From NCBI GenBank assembly GCA_035281585.1, contig DATEDP010000039.1, positions 1-36,654 of the forward strand: a DNA stretch of 36,654 bases. Reading direction: 5' to 3'. Within the stretch, counting starts at the first letter, position 1, and every line of letters begins with the position of its first letter. The notes under the pieces were generated by a model, which ran no database searches, had not been told where the DNA came from, and was given only the letters and a program-made list of their open reading frames with translations. Positions 1 through 6,247 of the stretch are shown piece by piece. This DNA comes from a bacterium. GTDB taxonomy: Bacteria > UBA10199 > DSSB01. The position numbers and the translations under genes are program-made.

Positions 1-644
1 CTCGACTGAGTCAGGAGCCAAGTCGATACCGGCCCCTGGGCGGCCCAACGTCGGGCCACCAGGCCCATCGCCGCTCCGCTGCCCCGCAGGGCTCCCAAGG
101 TCAAGAGACCGGCGCCCCATTCGCGGCTCAAGGCAGGGACGCTCCAGACCTGATCTCGGCCCAAGGCGGCGTTGCCGAGACGAATCGCCAAGGGAAAAAC
201 CATGGACTCGGCGCCGAGGCCGCCCAAGGCCGCGACCGTTCTTGCCCCCATTCCCCGGGAGAGAAAGGAAGCCGGAGCGGCCGAGAGGCGCGCCAAACCG
301 GCCAAACGTGCCACTCGGAAGACGGCGCCGGCGGCGCTCATCGCGAAGATAGCCGAGGGATCGGTGCTGTGGCCGATGAAACGGCGAAGGAAGACTTCGG
401 CCCGGATTCCCAAGGGACCGCCGCCCATCAGGCCTTGGAAGCGGGCTTGGGCCCGGCGCCGAACGCTGTCGAATTCGCCGCCTTCCGGACTGGCTAAGCC
501 GGCGTAAATTTCGGCCGCCCGGCTTTCCTGGCCTCGCGCTTCCAATCGTCCGGCCAAAGAGAGGAGCCCCTCGGCTCTCAGCTCGGGATCGCGCTCGGCG
601 GACAGGGAACGCCATTCGGGTATGGTGGAAAGAGATCGGCTCAT
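1..644 (-). CDS. Unknown protein, partial (C-terminus off left edge), with module shared with the amidase-like protein
   Basis: The frame is open from an ATG at 642-644 to the window edge, giving about 214 residues without a stop. I do not recognise a named family. Residues about 27-51 read LLSLAGRLEARGQESRAAEI and onwards, resembling a single TPR-like helix pair. Residues about 73-113 hold the string MGGGPLGIRAEVFLRR, followed by alanine/glycine-rich hydrophobic helices. The same two blocks occur in the same order in the N-terminal third of the 1022-residue amidase-like protein (residues about 105-135 and 155-200). No signal peptide is visible. No clear Shine-Dalgarno sequence precedes the ATG, so the start is uncertain. 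It lies 63 bases downstream of the gene ending at 708 and may be co-transcribed with it. The missing C-terminal part probably carries the effector or catalytic domain. Confidence 0.75.
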   Translation of the reverse strand, partial: MSRSLSTIPEWRSLSAERDPELRAEGLLSLAGRLEARGQESRAAEIYAGLASPEGGEFDSVRRRAQARFQGLMGGGPLGIRAEVFLRRFIGHSTDPSAIFAMSAAGAVFRVARLAGLARLSAAPASFLSRGMGARTVAALGGLGAESMVFPLAIRLGNAALGRDQVWSVPALSREWGAGLLTLGALRGSGAAMGLVARRWAAQGPVSTWLLTQS

Positions 645-707
645 GGCACGGTAAGCGGAAAATTCGGGAAATGGCAGGAAAAGTTGCGGTGAAGGCCGAA
701 TGGGTTC

Positions 708-1277
708 CTAAAAGCCGGCATTCGCGAATGCCGCGAGCGAAGCCGAACCCAGGGCCGCTTCGCCGGCCGGACCGTCGAAGGGAACGAACAGAAGCACAGC
801 GGCTCCAACCGCCGCCAAAGCCCCGGCCGCGCTCCAACCAACCCTTCCCCAATCCATGCCTTTGTCTAAATTGCGAATCGGAGCCGAATCCTGATGGGAG
901 CCGGGATTGTTCAGAGTCGGAACGGAATCTTGAGGACCCTGAGGGCGACCGGGTCCACGACAAGTTCGCCAGGAATGATAATGCTGGATTCCCGAATTCA
1001 ACGCTAAAATCGAAGTCGAGAGGGCCCACATTTCGGATAGCCGCGGACCTTCTGAAATCTTCCAATTATAAGCGTTTAATGCCGTGGCGGTATAGGACAG
1101 CGCAGTAGTGACTTTGCTGCTTCCGCAATCATCGAATTTCCAAAACGGAGCTCCGGCCGCAAGCGAATCGGCATCGATATTATTATTCAGCTGGTTCTCG
1201 GACGCCCCTTTTAATTTTTCAACGGGATTGAAGTCGACGAGCGCGCGTGAGTAATCCACTCGGTTCGAACTTTCCAT
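708..1277 (-). CDS. Hypothetical protein, 189 aa, one C-terminal membrane segment
   Basis: I do not recognise this protein. The ATG is preceded by a purine-rich GGAAAGGGG at suitable spacing, which supports the start. The first 140 residues are polar, rich in Asn and Ser, and contain scattered Cys (in DDCGSS and RTCRGPG). Residues about 145-189 include the only hydrophobic stretch, WSAAGALAAVGAAVLLFVPF, followed by small residues, so the protein could be anchored by its C-terminal end. There is no N-terminal signal peptide. It is the first gene of a possible pair with the partial gene starting at 644. The AT content is somewhat higher than in its neighbours over the first half, which may indicate a lineage-specific or acquired gene. 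Confidence 0.6.
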   Translation of the reverse strand: MESSNRVDYSRALVDFNPVEKLKGASENQLNNNIDADSLAAGAPFWKFDDCGSSKVTTALSYTATALNAYNWKISEGPRLSEMWALSTSILALNSGIQHYHSWRTCRGPGRPQGPQDSVPTLNNPGSHQDSAPIRNLDKGMDWGRVGWSAAGALAAVGAAVLLFVPFDGPAGEAALGSASLAAFANAGF

Positions 1278-1368
1278 GGGAGCCCCTTTCCAAGGAAAAA
1301 TATAGTCGGAAACCTATCATCGGCGGATATAGCTCCCAGTTGAGAATCTTTTCAAGAGCCTATCGCAT

Positions 1369-1734
1369 TCAATTGCTCGACACCATCAGCGGCGACTGGA
1401 CCATGAACTTCATGGTCTGCTCGAAGAACTCGAAGACCCGGTCCATCAGCTTGTGGGCGTCGCGGTTCTGGGCCTTCAAGTGCTTGGCCAGCTCGAGGTA
1501 AATCCCCTGGATCTCTTGCTTGAGCCCGCGGGAGAAATAGATCGAAGTCTCGCCCGGCGAATGCGGATTGAAGGAAGCGCTTTTCTTGGCGAGATGCTCG
1601 TGAAACTCGAGGGTGCAGAGAGCTTGGGCCATCTCGCGGGGGCAGAGCTCTTCCAGTCTTTGGAGGAGGTCTTCGACGGCCTCGCTCGGAAGCTGAGAAG
1701 ACTCGGATCGGTTTTGAAATTGCCCGATAGACAC
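1369..1734 (-). CDS. Hypothetical helical protein, 121 aa (GTG start)
   Basis: I do not recognise a family. The reading frame stays open upstream to 1824, but that extension runs through a dispersed inverted repeat (it would translate to RSFASLRMT, the usual artefact of this repeat class). The GTG at 1732-1734 is preceded by AGGAG with a 7-base spacer, so I chose it as the start. The product is predicted to be mostly helical and cytoplasmic, with no signal peptide or membrane segment. It has a mixed-charge core (EAVEDLLQRLEELCPREMAQ) and a C-terminal amphipathic helix ending VFEFFEQTMKFMVQSPL. It lies downstream of the 464-residue repeat protein on the same strand, separated from it by the inverted repeat. 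Confidence 0.6.
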   Translation of the reverse strand: MSIGQFQNRSESSQLPSEAVEDLLQRLEELCPREMAQALCTLEFHEHLAKKSASFNPHSPGETSIYFSRGLKQEIQGIYLELAKHLKAQNRDAHKLMDRVFEFFEQTMKFMVQSPLMVSSN

Positions 1735-1786
1735 GCCCTTACTCCTAAGGGGTTTATCGGGGTTTTCAGGGATTTGTTGCGGAGTT

Positions 1787-1945
1787 GTCATCCTGAGCGA
1801 AGCGAAGGATCTGCGACCTGCCAAGCCTGTTTGAAAACTCTTAAGTCCCTTCGTCTCTTCGGAGGGATTCTGTGGGAACGAAGGGACGTTTGGATTTAAA
1901 TAGTTCCTTAGCCAGTCGCAGATCCTTCGCTTCGCTCAGGATGAC
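1787..1945. repeat. Inverted-repeat element, family A, copy 1
   Basis: Two 31-base arms, 1787-1817 and 1915-1945, are exact reverse complements. The 97-base centre contains a second, nested inverted repeat (GTCCCTTCGT paired with ACGAAGGGAC). The right arm ends 5 bases from the stop codon of the minus-strand gene at 1951. A related element lies at 5348-5440. Translated, the arms give RSFASLRMT or HPERSEGS strings, which are known to litter annotated proteomes of many bacteria. There is no transposase nearby. It may be a non-autonomous mobile repeat that also acts as a hairpin terminator; that role is inference. Confidence 0.9.
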
Positions 1946-1950
1946 ATTGC

Positions 1951-3345
1951 TCAGTAATTCAGCTGGTATTCCCGCCGAAGCAGGTCCTGCAAGGTTTCGC
2001 CGCCGGAGGTGCCGCTGCGAACCCAGGTCAGCACCAGGCGTCCGCTGTCCGAAACGTGGGCTTGGACGTTGGAGTTGGAGGTGCCGGTCATCGAGATCGA
2101 GGAGAAGTCGGCCGGCGTGGTGAAAGCTTGGGTCCCGTTGTAGATCCGGGCCAGGATGGCGCCGGCCTCTTCCCAAGCGAAGACGAAATTGCCGCGATGG
2201 TCCGCGGCCAGCGACATGGTGTTGGCCAAACCGCTGGAGCGGATTTCGAAAGGATCGCCCGACCCCTCGCCCGAGCCGTTGAAGACCGCTCCCATGATGC
2301 CGCCGCCGGCCTTGTTCCAGGCGACCATCATGGTTCCGCCTTCCTGCATCGCCACGCTCAAGCCGAGACTGGCCGAAAAGCCGCCGGTCGTGATCGTCTC
2401 GTCGACGCCGGCCGAACGGGTGCCGTCGAAGGTGCGTAGCCGGATTTGATTGTCCGAGACGATTTCGGCCAAAACCCAATGACCGCTCTCGTCGCGATTG
2501 ACCGCATAGCGCCGGGGCGCGGCGCCCAAGTTTTGGGGTGAGCCTTGGGCCACGCCGCCGGCATTGAAGGCCGCGGCCATCAATTGATCGTTGCCGTCGC
2601 GGTAGACCGCGACGAAGCCGTCGGCGGTGGCGACGAGCTGGGCGTCGGGCAAGGTCGTGCGAATGGCGGCGGGCAAGATCGTGATCTCGCTGCCCTCGAC
2701 CGCGCCGCCGGCCGAGATGCGATGGCCGACGATGCTCGACGGCTCATCCTCGCCGGTGGCCTTGGTGTAGGCGACGATGCTCGAGCCGTCGTCCATGGTG
2801 GCCGACGTGGTGAACTTGTGCAGGGCCGAAGTGTCGTTGCTGGCGGTCAGCAAGGTCCCGTCGGACCCGCCGTTGCGGACATAGGCAAAGGTGCCGGTTT
2901 CGGCCGGAGTCGTCGAGTTGAAGACCGACCAGGCAACCGCGGTGGCCGAAGCGCCGCCCGAAAGATCGTACTCATTCAAATTTCCGCGCAAGGGCTGGGC
3001 ATTCATCACGACGGCTTCGCCTTGAGGAGTGGCCGAGCGGACCGGGTCACCCGGTTCGACCGGATCCGGCGCCGAGCTGCAAGCCACCGGACCGGAAAGC
3101 ACCGACCAAAGGCTGTGGGCGATGGGATTGCCCCAATTTCTTTGGAGGGGCGGCCGCGAATCGCGGAGGGCATCGGCGATCAGATGGGAGCGCGAAACCT
3201 GGGCATAGCGGTCGACCGGAGCGGCGCTTGGGGCCGGGGCTTCGCAGACCGGAGCCGGGTCCAAGACGGATTCGGCGCGGCAAACGCCAGCGGCTTCGTC
3301 ATAAATAACGCCAGGGGGCGGGGAAATTCGAGTTGGGGCCGTCAT
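1951..3345 (-). CDS. Repeat-rich beta-type protein, 464 aa, function unknown
   Basis: The ATG is preceded by GGAGGG about 9 bases upstream. From about residue 110 to the end the protein is built from degenerate repeats of 40-50 residues, each combining a hydrophobic strand with a Gly/Asn turn, such as FVAVYRDGNDQLMAAAFNAGG and MMVAWNKAGGGIMGAVFNGSG. This pattern is typical of beta-propeller or beta-sandwich repeat proteins found on bacterial surfaces. The first 100 residues are Pro-rich and disordered-looking, with cysteines at about 22, 34 and 89. There is no normal signal peptide; the only lipobox-like string (LSGPVAC, ending at Cys89) is internal and weakly hydrophobic, so localisation is unclear. 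It is divergently transcribed from the aminotransferase gene. The repeat-protein call is firm; any binding or adhesion role is a guess. Confidence 0.7.
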   Translation of the reverse strand: MTAPTRISPPPGVIYDEAAGVCRAESVLDPAPVCEAPAPSAAPVDRYAQVSRSHLIADALRDSRPPLQRNWGNPIAHSLWSVLSGPVACSSAPDPVEPGDPVRSATPQGEAVVMNAQPLRGNLNEYDLSGGASATAVAWSVFNSTTPAETGTFAYVRNGGSDGTLLTASNDTSALHKFTTSATMDDGSSIVAYTKATGEDEPSSIVGHRISAGGAVEGSEITILPAAIRTTLPDAQLVATADGFVAVYRDGNDQLMAAAFNAGGVAQGSPQNLGAAPRRYAVNRDESGHWVLAEIVSDNQIRLRTFDGTRSAGVDETITTGGFSASLGLSVAMQEGGTMMVAWNKAGGGIMGAVFNGSGEGSGDPFEIRSSGLANTMSLAADHRGNFVFAWEEAGAILARIYNGTQAFTTPADFSSISMTGTSNSNVQAHVSDSGRLVLTWVRSGTSGGETLQDLLRREYQLNY

Positions 3346-3414
3346 CTTAAAAAACCCTCCGATATTCCTAGAATAATCGACGGATTCCGGCGAAAGTTGC
3401 GCCCCTGGGACCGG

Positions 3415-3470
3415 AACGGGGCCGAAGCCCCTTGCTACCGAGATCCCGTTGCAAGGCCCTTTAAGGGCCG
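3415..3470. repeat. Inverted-repeat element, family C, degenerate copy
   Basis: The stretch opens with ACGGGGCCGAAGCCCCTTGC, a small hairpin (GGGGC/GCCCC), and ends with the perfect hairpin GGCCCT-TTA-AGGGCC at 3455-3469. Its left half matches the left half of the element at 32713-32779 apart from a few bases, whereas its right half has diverged. It lies between divergent genes (3345 and 3494), 24 bases before the aminotransferase start. Confidence 0.6.
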
Positions 3471-3493
3471 CACTGCGTCAAACCCTGTAACCC

Positions 3494-4669
3494 ATGAATA
3501 GAAAGAAGTCCTTAAAAAAGCTCTCCCGGCGCAGCCAATCCCTCAGCTCCTTCCTGGCGATGGAAGTCATGGAAAAGATCCACGGGATGGCGGCCCTGGG
3601 CCACGACGTCATCAGCTTTTCGGTCGGCGAGCCCGATTTCCCGGCCCCGCCGGCGGTCAAGGCGGCGGCCGCCGCCGGCTTGAAGCGCGACTTCACCAAA
3701 TACACTCACTCGCTCGGGCTGATCGAGCTGCGCGAGGCGATCTGTGAGCACTACCGCAGGCGCTACCGGGTGACGCTTCACCCCGATCAAATCCTGGTCA
3801 GCGCCGGCACCTCGCCGGCCATGCTGGTTCTCTTCGGCGCCCTGCTCGATCCCGGCGACCGAGTGCTGCTGAGCGATCCTCATTATCCTTGCTACGCGAA
3901 CTTTCTGCGCTTCGCCCAAGCCCAAGCCTCCTTCGTCAAGGTCCGAGAAGAAGATGGCTTCCAATTCCGCATCGAGGAGGTGAAAAAAAAGCTGGGCCCC
4001 CGAGTGAAGGCGATCTTGATCAATTCGCCTGCCAATCCCACCGGCGGGACTCTCTCCTCGGCCCAGCTCAAGGCCTTGGCCGCCACCGGCCGCTATTTGA
4101 TCAGCGACGAGGTCTATCATGGCCTGACCTATGAGGGGGAAGAGCGCTCGATCCTGGAGTTCACCGACCGAGCCTTCGTCCTGAACGGCTTCTCCAAGGC
4201 CTATGCGATGACCGGCTTTCGCCTGGGCTATTGCATCTTCCCCCGGGCCTTCACCAAAACTTTCCAGAACATGGCTCAGAATTTTTTCATCTCGACTTCA
4301 AGCTTCGTGCAGTTGGCGGGGATTGCGGCTCTCAAGCATGCCGACAAGGATCAAGCCGAGATGCGGCGGCGCTTCGCCGAGCGGCGTCGGGCAATGTTGA
4401 AGGGGGTGCGAGCTTTGGGCTTCGGGGTGGCGGCCGACCCGAAAGGCGCCTTCTACGTCTTCGCCAATGCCAAGCACTACACGGGCGATTCGCGGCGCTT
4501 CGCCTTCGATTTGCTGGCCAAGGCCAAGGTGGGACTGACGCCGGGCATCGATTTCGGAGCCTCGGGCGAGGGTTACCTCCGTTTTTCCTATGCGACGGAC
4601 TTGGCCAAGATCCGCGAGGGTCTGGCGAGAATCGGGGATTATCTGAAAAACCGGCGGTTGATTCGCTGA
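3494..4669 (+). CDS. PLP-dependent aminotransferase, class I/II (aspartate aminotransferase-like)
   Basis: This is a fold-type I aminotransferase, 391 residues, the normal family length. It transfers amino groups between an amino acid (probably aspartate or an aromatic/neutral one) and a 2-oxo acid in the cytoplasm. Diagnostic strings are ISFSVGEPDFPAPPAVK near the N-terminus, the KYTHSLGLIELREAI segment, NSPANPTGG, SDEVYHGLTY, and FSKAYAMTGFRLGY, in which Lys235 is the expected Schiff-base lysine. The C-terminal GEGYLRFSYAT contains the arginine that normally holds the substrate alpha-carboxylate. The start fits the family N-terminus, although no strong ribosome-binding site precedes it. Substrate specificity cannot be read from the sequence. 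It stands alone, with divergent and convergent neighbours and a repeat element directly after its stop codon. Confidence 0.93.
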   Translation: MNRKKSLKKLSRRSQSLSSFLAMEVMEKIHGMAALGHDVISFSVGEPDFPAPPAVKAAAAAGLKRDFTKYTHSLGLIELREAICEHYRRRYRVTLHPDQILVSAGTSPAMLVLFGALLDPGDRVLLSDPHYPCYANFLRFAQAQASFVKVREEDGFQFRIEEVKKKLGPRVKAILINSPANPTGGTLSSAQLKALAATGRYLISDEVYHGLTYEGEERSILEFTDRAFVLNGFSKAYAMTGFRLGYCIFPRAFTKTFQNMAQNFFISTSSFVQLAGIAALKHADKDQAEMRRRFAERRRAMLKGVRALGFGVAADPKGAFYVFANAKHYTGDSRRFAFDLLAKAKVGLTPGIDFGASGEGYLRFSYATDLAKIREGLARIGDYLKNRRLIR

Positions 4670-4670
4670 A

Positions 4671-4784
4671 ATCCTCCCCCCCTTTGAAAAAGGGGGGCTG
4701 GGGGGATTTAAAATCGCCGCAAAAAAATCCAGCTCCTTGCATTTACCAAGCGCTGCAAAATCCCCCCTTTTTCAAAGGGGGGTA
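4671..4784. repeat. Inverted-repeat element, family B, copy 1
   Basis: Two hairpin-forming units face each other. The left unit contains CCCCCC-TTTGAAAAA-GGGGGG (about 4675-4697) followed by a G-run and ATTTA; the right unit contains CCCCCC-TTTTTCAAA-GGGGGG (4762-4782). The left end starts one base after the aminotransferase stop codon, and the right unit supplies the last codons and the TGA (4772-4774) of the convergent secreted-protein gene. The layout is similar to that of the element at 22868-22992. This class translates as NPPFFKGG-type strings. It could serve as a bidirectional terminator. Confidence 0.9.
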
Positions 4785-5275
4785 TTCGTCTTCGTTTCTT
4801 CTTTGGAGAGGCGCTTCGGCGCGACCTTCGGAACATCATTGCCGACCGCATCCAAATCCTCGGCCGAGGAATCGCGCGGCGTCGAAGGCAGGGCTTCGGT
4901 TTCCGAATCTTCGCTCAAGTCGCGTTCTTCGACCTCGGGCTTGCCGGCGAAGTAATCGCGGATCGCGGTGCCGGCCCGCTTGAATCCCCGGCCCATCGTC
5001 ACTCCAGCCTTCTTGAAGGCGTTGCCGGTCACCTTGGCGCCCTTGACGAAGCCCCGACCCAAACCCTTGGCCCCGTCGGAAAAGTCCTTGCCGGCCTCGC
5101 CGGCCAAGGAGTCGTTTTCAGGGTCGACTTGAGCCGAATTGTTGGGAGCCGCCTCCGGGGCGCTGGTCATGCTTTGCAAGGCCTTCGTCGAATCTTGGTC
5201 TTGGCTCGCCGCCAAGGCGGGCCCCGCGCTGAGCGCGAGGAGCAAGGTTAAGCTCAAAAAATTGTACTTATACAC
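4772..5275 (-). CDS. Secreted small protein with Gly/Lys-rich central segment, 167 aa
   Basis: The start is a GTG with a perfect AAGGAGGT six bases upstream. Residues 1-23 form a clear Sec signal peptide (YKYNFLSLTLLLALSAGPALA) with an ALA-type cleavage site. The mature protein has an acidic, Asn/Ser-rich lead. Residues about 62-115 form a repetitive amphipathic segment with the recurring pattern G-hh-(K/R)GhK-hG (GRGFVKGAKVTGNAFKKAG, GRGFKRAGTAI). The tail is acidic. I do not recognise a family; the segment could bind membrane or envelope surfaces. The final codons (NTPL and the stop) lie inside the family B repeat, so the natural C-terminus may have been changed by insertion of that repeat. 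Confidence 0.75.
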   Translation of the reverse strand: MYKYNFLSLTLLLALSAGPALAASQDQDSTKALQSMTSAPEAAPNNSAQVDPENDSLAGEAGKDFSDGAKGLGRGFVKGAKVTGNAFKKAGVTMGRGFKRAGTAIRDYFAGKPEVEERDLSEDSETEALPSTPRDSSAEDLDAVGNDVPKVAPKRLSKEETKTNTPL

Positions 5276-5347
5276 AGGGACCTCCTTCCGGTCTTCACTT
5301 CAGATTTCATGGACTTATCATACTTGTTCCACAAGGGGAAGCAGGAT

Positions 5348-5440
5348 GTCATCCCGAGCGTAACGAGGGATCCCTGCGAAGTATATTTTCGTAAAACATC
5401 CTCCGCAGGGATTCCTCGTCGCTTTGCTCCTCGGAATGAC
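5348..5440. repeat. Inverted-repeat element, family A, copy 2
   Basis: The left arm (5348-5378) and right arm (5404-5440) are imperfect reverse complements, both ending in the GTCAT/ATGAC motif that also bounds the copy at 1787-1945. The centre is short and AT-rich. It lies between the terminator of the 64-residue gene and the start of the secreted-protein gene, so it falls in the latter's upstream region. Confidence 0.85.
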
Positions 5441-5470
5441 AAAAAAAATGCCCCAGTGTGAACTGGGGCA
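5441..5470 (-). terminator. Rho-independent terminator of the 64-aa gene
   Basis: Read on the minus strand, a perfect 9-bp stem (TGCCCCAGT pairing with ACTGGGGCA, 5449-5470) with a 4-base loop is followed immediately by eight T residues (5441-5448 as A on plus). It lies 40 bases after the stop codon of the gene ending at 5511. This is the clearest intrinsic terminator in the window. Confidence 0.92.
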
Positions 5471-5510
5471 ATGGTAGGCATTTGATGGTGCAATCAGATG
5501 CCGAGGAATT

Positions 5511-5705
5511 TTATGAGGGCTTGAAAAAGTCTTTCACGAAGTCGCTGGCGTCGGATTCGTCGACTTCCCAGAGCGGGCCGACTTTGGGAGGCGGAGTTTT
5601 TTCCTTGTTGCGGTCTTGGCCGGAGACCGGCTGAGTTTCCAGGTCTTCCTTGGTAAAATCTTCGAAGAAGTCGGATTTGTCGCGTTTGGGATTGGTCCAA
5701 GTCAT
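5511..5705 (-). CDS. Small acidic protein, 64 aa, unknown
   Basis: The frame is open further upstream, but the ATG at 5703-5705 follows a purine-rich GAGGAAGGAAAGAG tract and begins a more typical protein. The product is very polar and probably flexible, with no signal peptide or membrane segment. It contains two similar short motifs, KSDFFEDFTKED near residue 10 and SDASDFVKDFFKPS at the C-terminus, suggesting an internal duplication of a short Asp/Phe interaction motif. The gene stands alone: an AT-rich, promoter-like stretch lies about 65-110 bases upstream (5770-5815) and a strong terminator follows. No homologue is known to me; an adaptor or regulator role is only a guess. Confidence 0.65.
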   Translation of the reverse strand: MTWTNPKRDKSDFFEDFTKEDLETQPVSGQDRNKEKTPPPKVGPLWEVDESDASDFVKDFFKPS

Positions 5706-6247
5706 GGAGTGCTCTTTCCTTCCTCTGATATGAAGAATTCGTGCATAAAATAGGCCATGGAGGCCCATTGAGCGCTCTTATAGAATAATTTAATAAAAAC
5801 AATAGTTTGAATGGAGATTCGGGCAACGCTGGAAACGCCAAGAAGCCCTGAATTGAGGGGCATACTCCACAATTGGCAAAAAATCTGAGGTCCCTACCCT
5901 CCAAATTCAACCAATTTGGTACAGGAATTTGAGCCTTGGGCGGGCCAAATCGGGCGTGTAAACGGCCTCTCACCCCTTCTTCAGGGGTCAAGAGGGCGAA
6001 ATTGGGGTCTTCCAACCCCGACTCAAGGTTTCGAATTCCAATGAATATTTCGCCCCTTTCACAACACCTTAGAACGCCGCGGCGAAAATAGAGGGTAGAG
6101 GGCTTGGGCCGGCGGGGGCGTAAGCATAGCTTTCTTTCTATTCCCCTTCCGACAAAACAAAATCCGTGGCTGGACAATGAAACCCAAGGGTTTCAAAATG
6201 CTTAGGGGCGGTTCCATTCCTCCCAAGCGCTCAGGAGAATAGAATTC
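5706..6247. other. 542-base intergenic region with hairpins, no convincing gene
   Basis: No frame here has credible codon use. An AT-rich segment at 5770-5815 probably holds the promoter for the minus-strand 64-aa gene. Further on there is a 7-bp stem at 5902-5920 (CCAAATT/AATTTGG), a longer interrupted stem at 5966-5995 (CCTCT-ACCCCT paired with AGGGGT-AGAGG), a 5-bp stem at 6004-6019, and a palindrome-like GAAACCC-AA-GGGTTTC at 6179-6194 upstream of the plus-strand gene. These could be a structured leader, a small RNA or operator sites; nothing identifies a known RNA family. Confidence 0.5.

Noticed and set aside
1735-1824. A 30-residue N-terminal extension of the 121-aa protein
   Set aside because: It is translated from the family A repeat (RSFASLRMT), and a better GTG start with AGGAG exists at 1734.
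5254-5493. A minus-strand open frame of 79 codons
   Set aside because: It reads through the family A repeat and the terminator and has no protein-like composition.
5494-6177. A 227-codon minus-strand frame in the intergenic gap
   Set aside because: It has erratic composition and would cover the 64-aa gene in another frame and the terminator-side region; no start signal.
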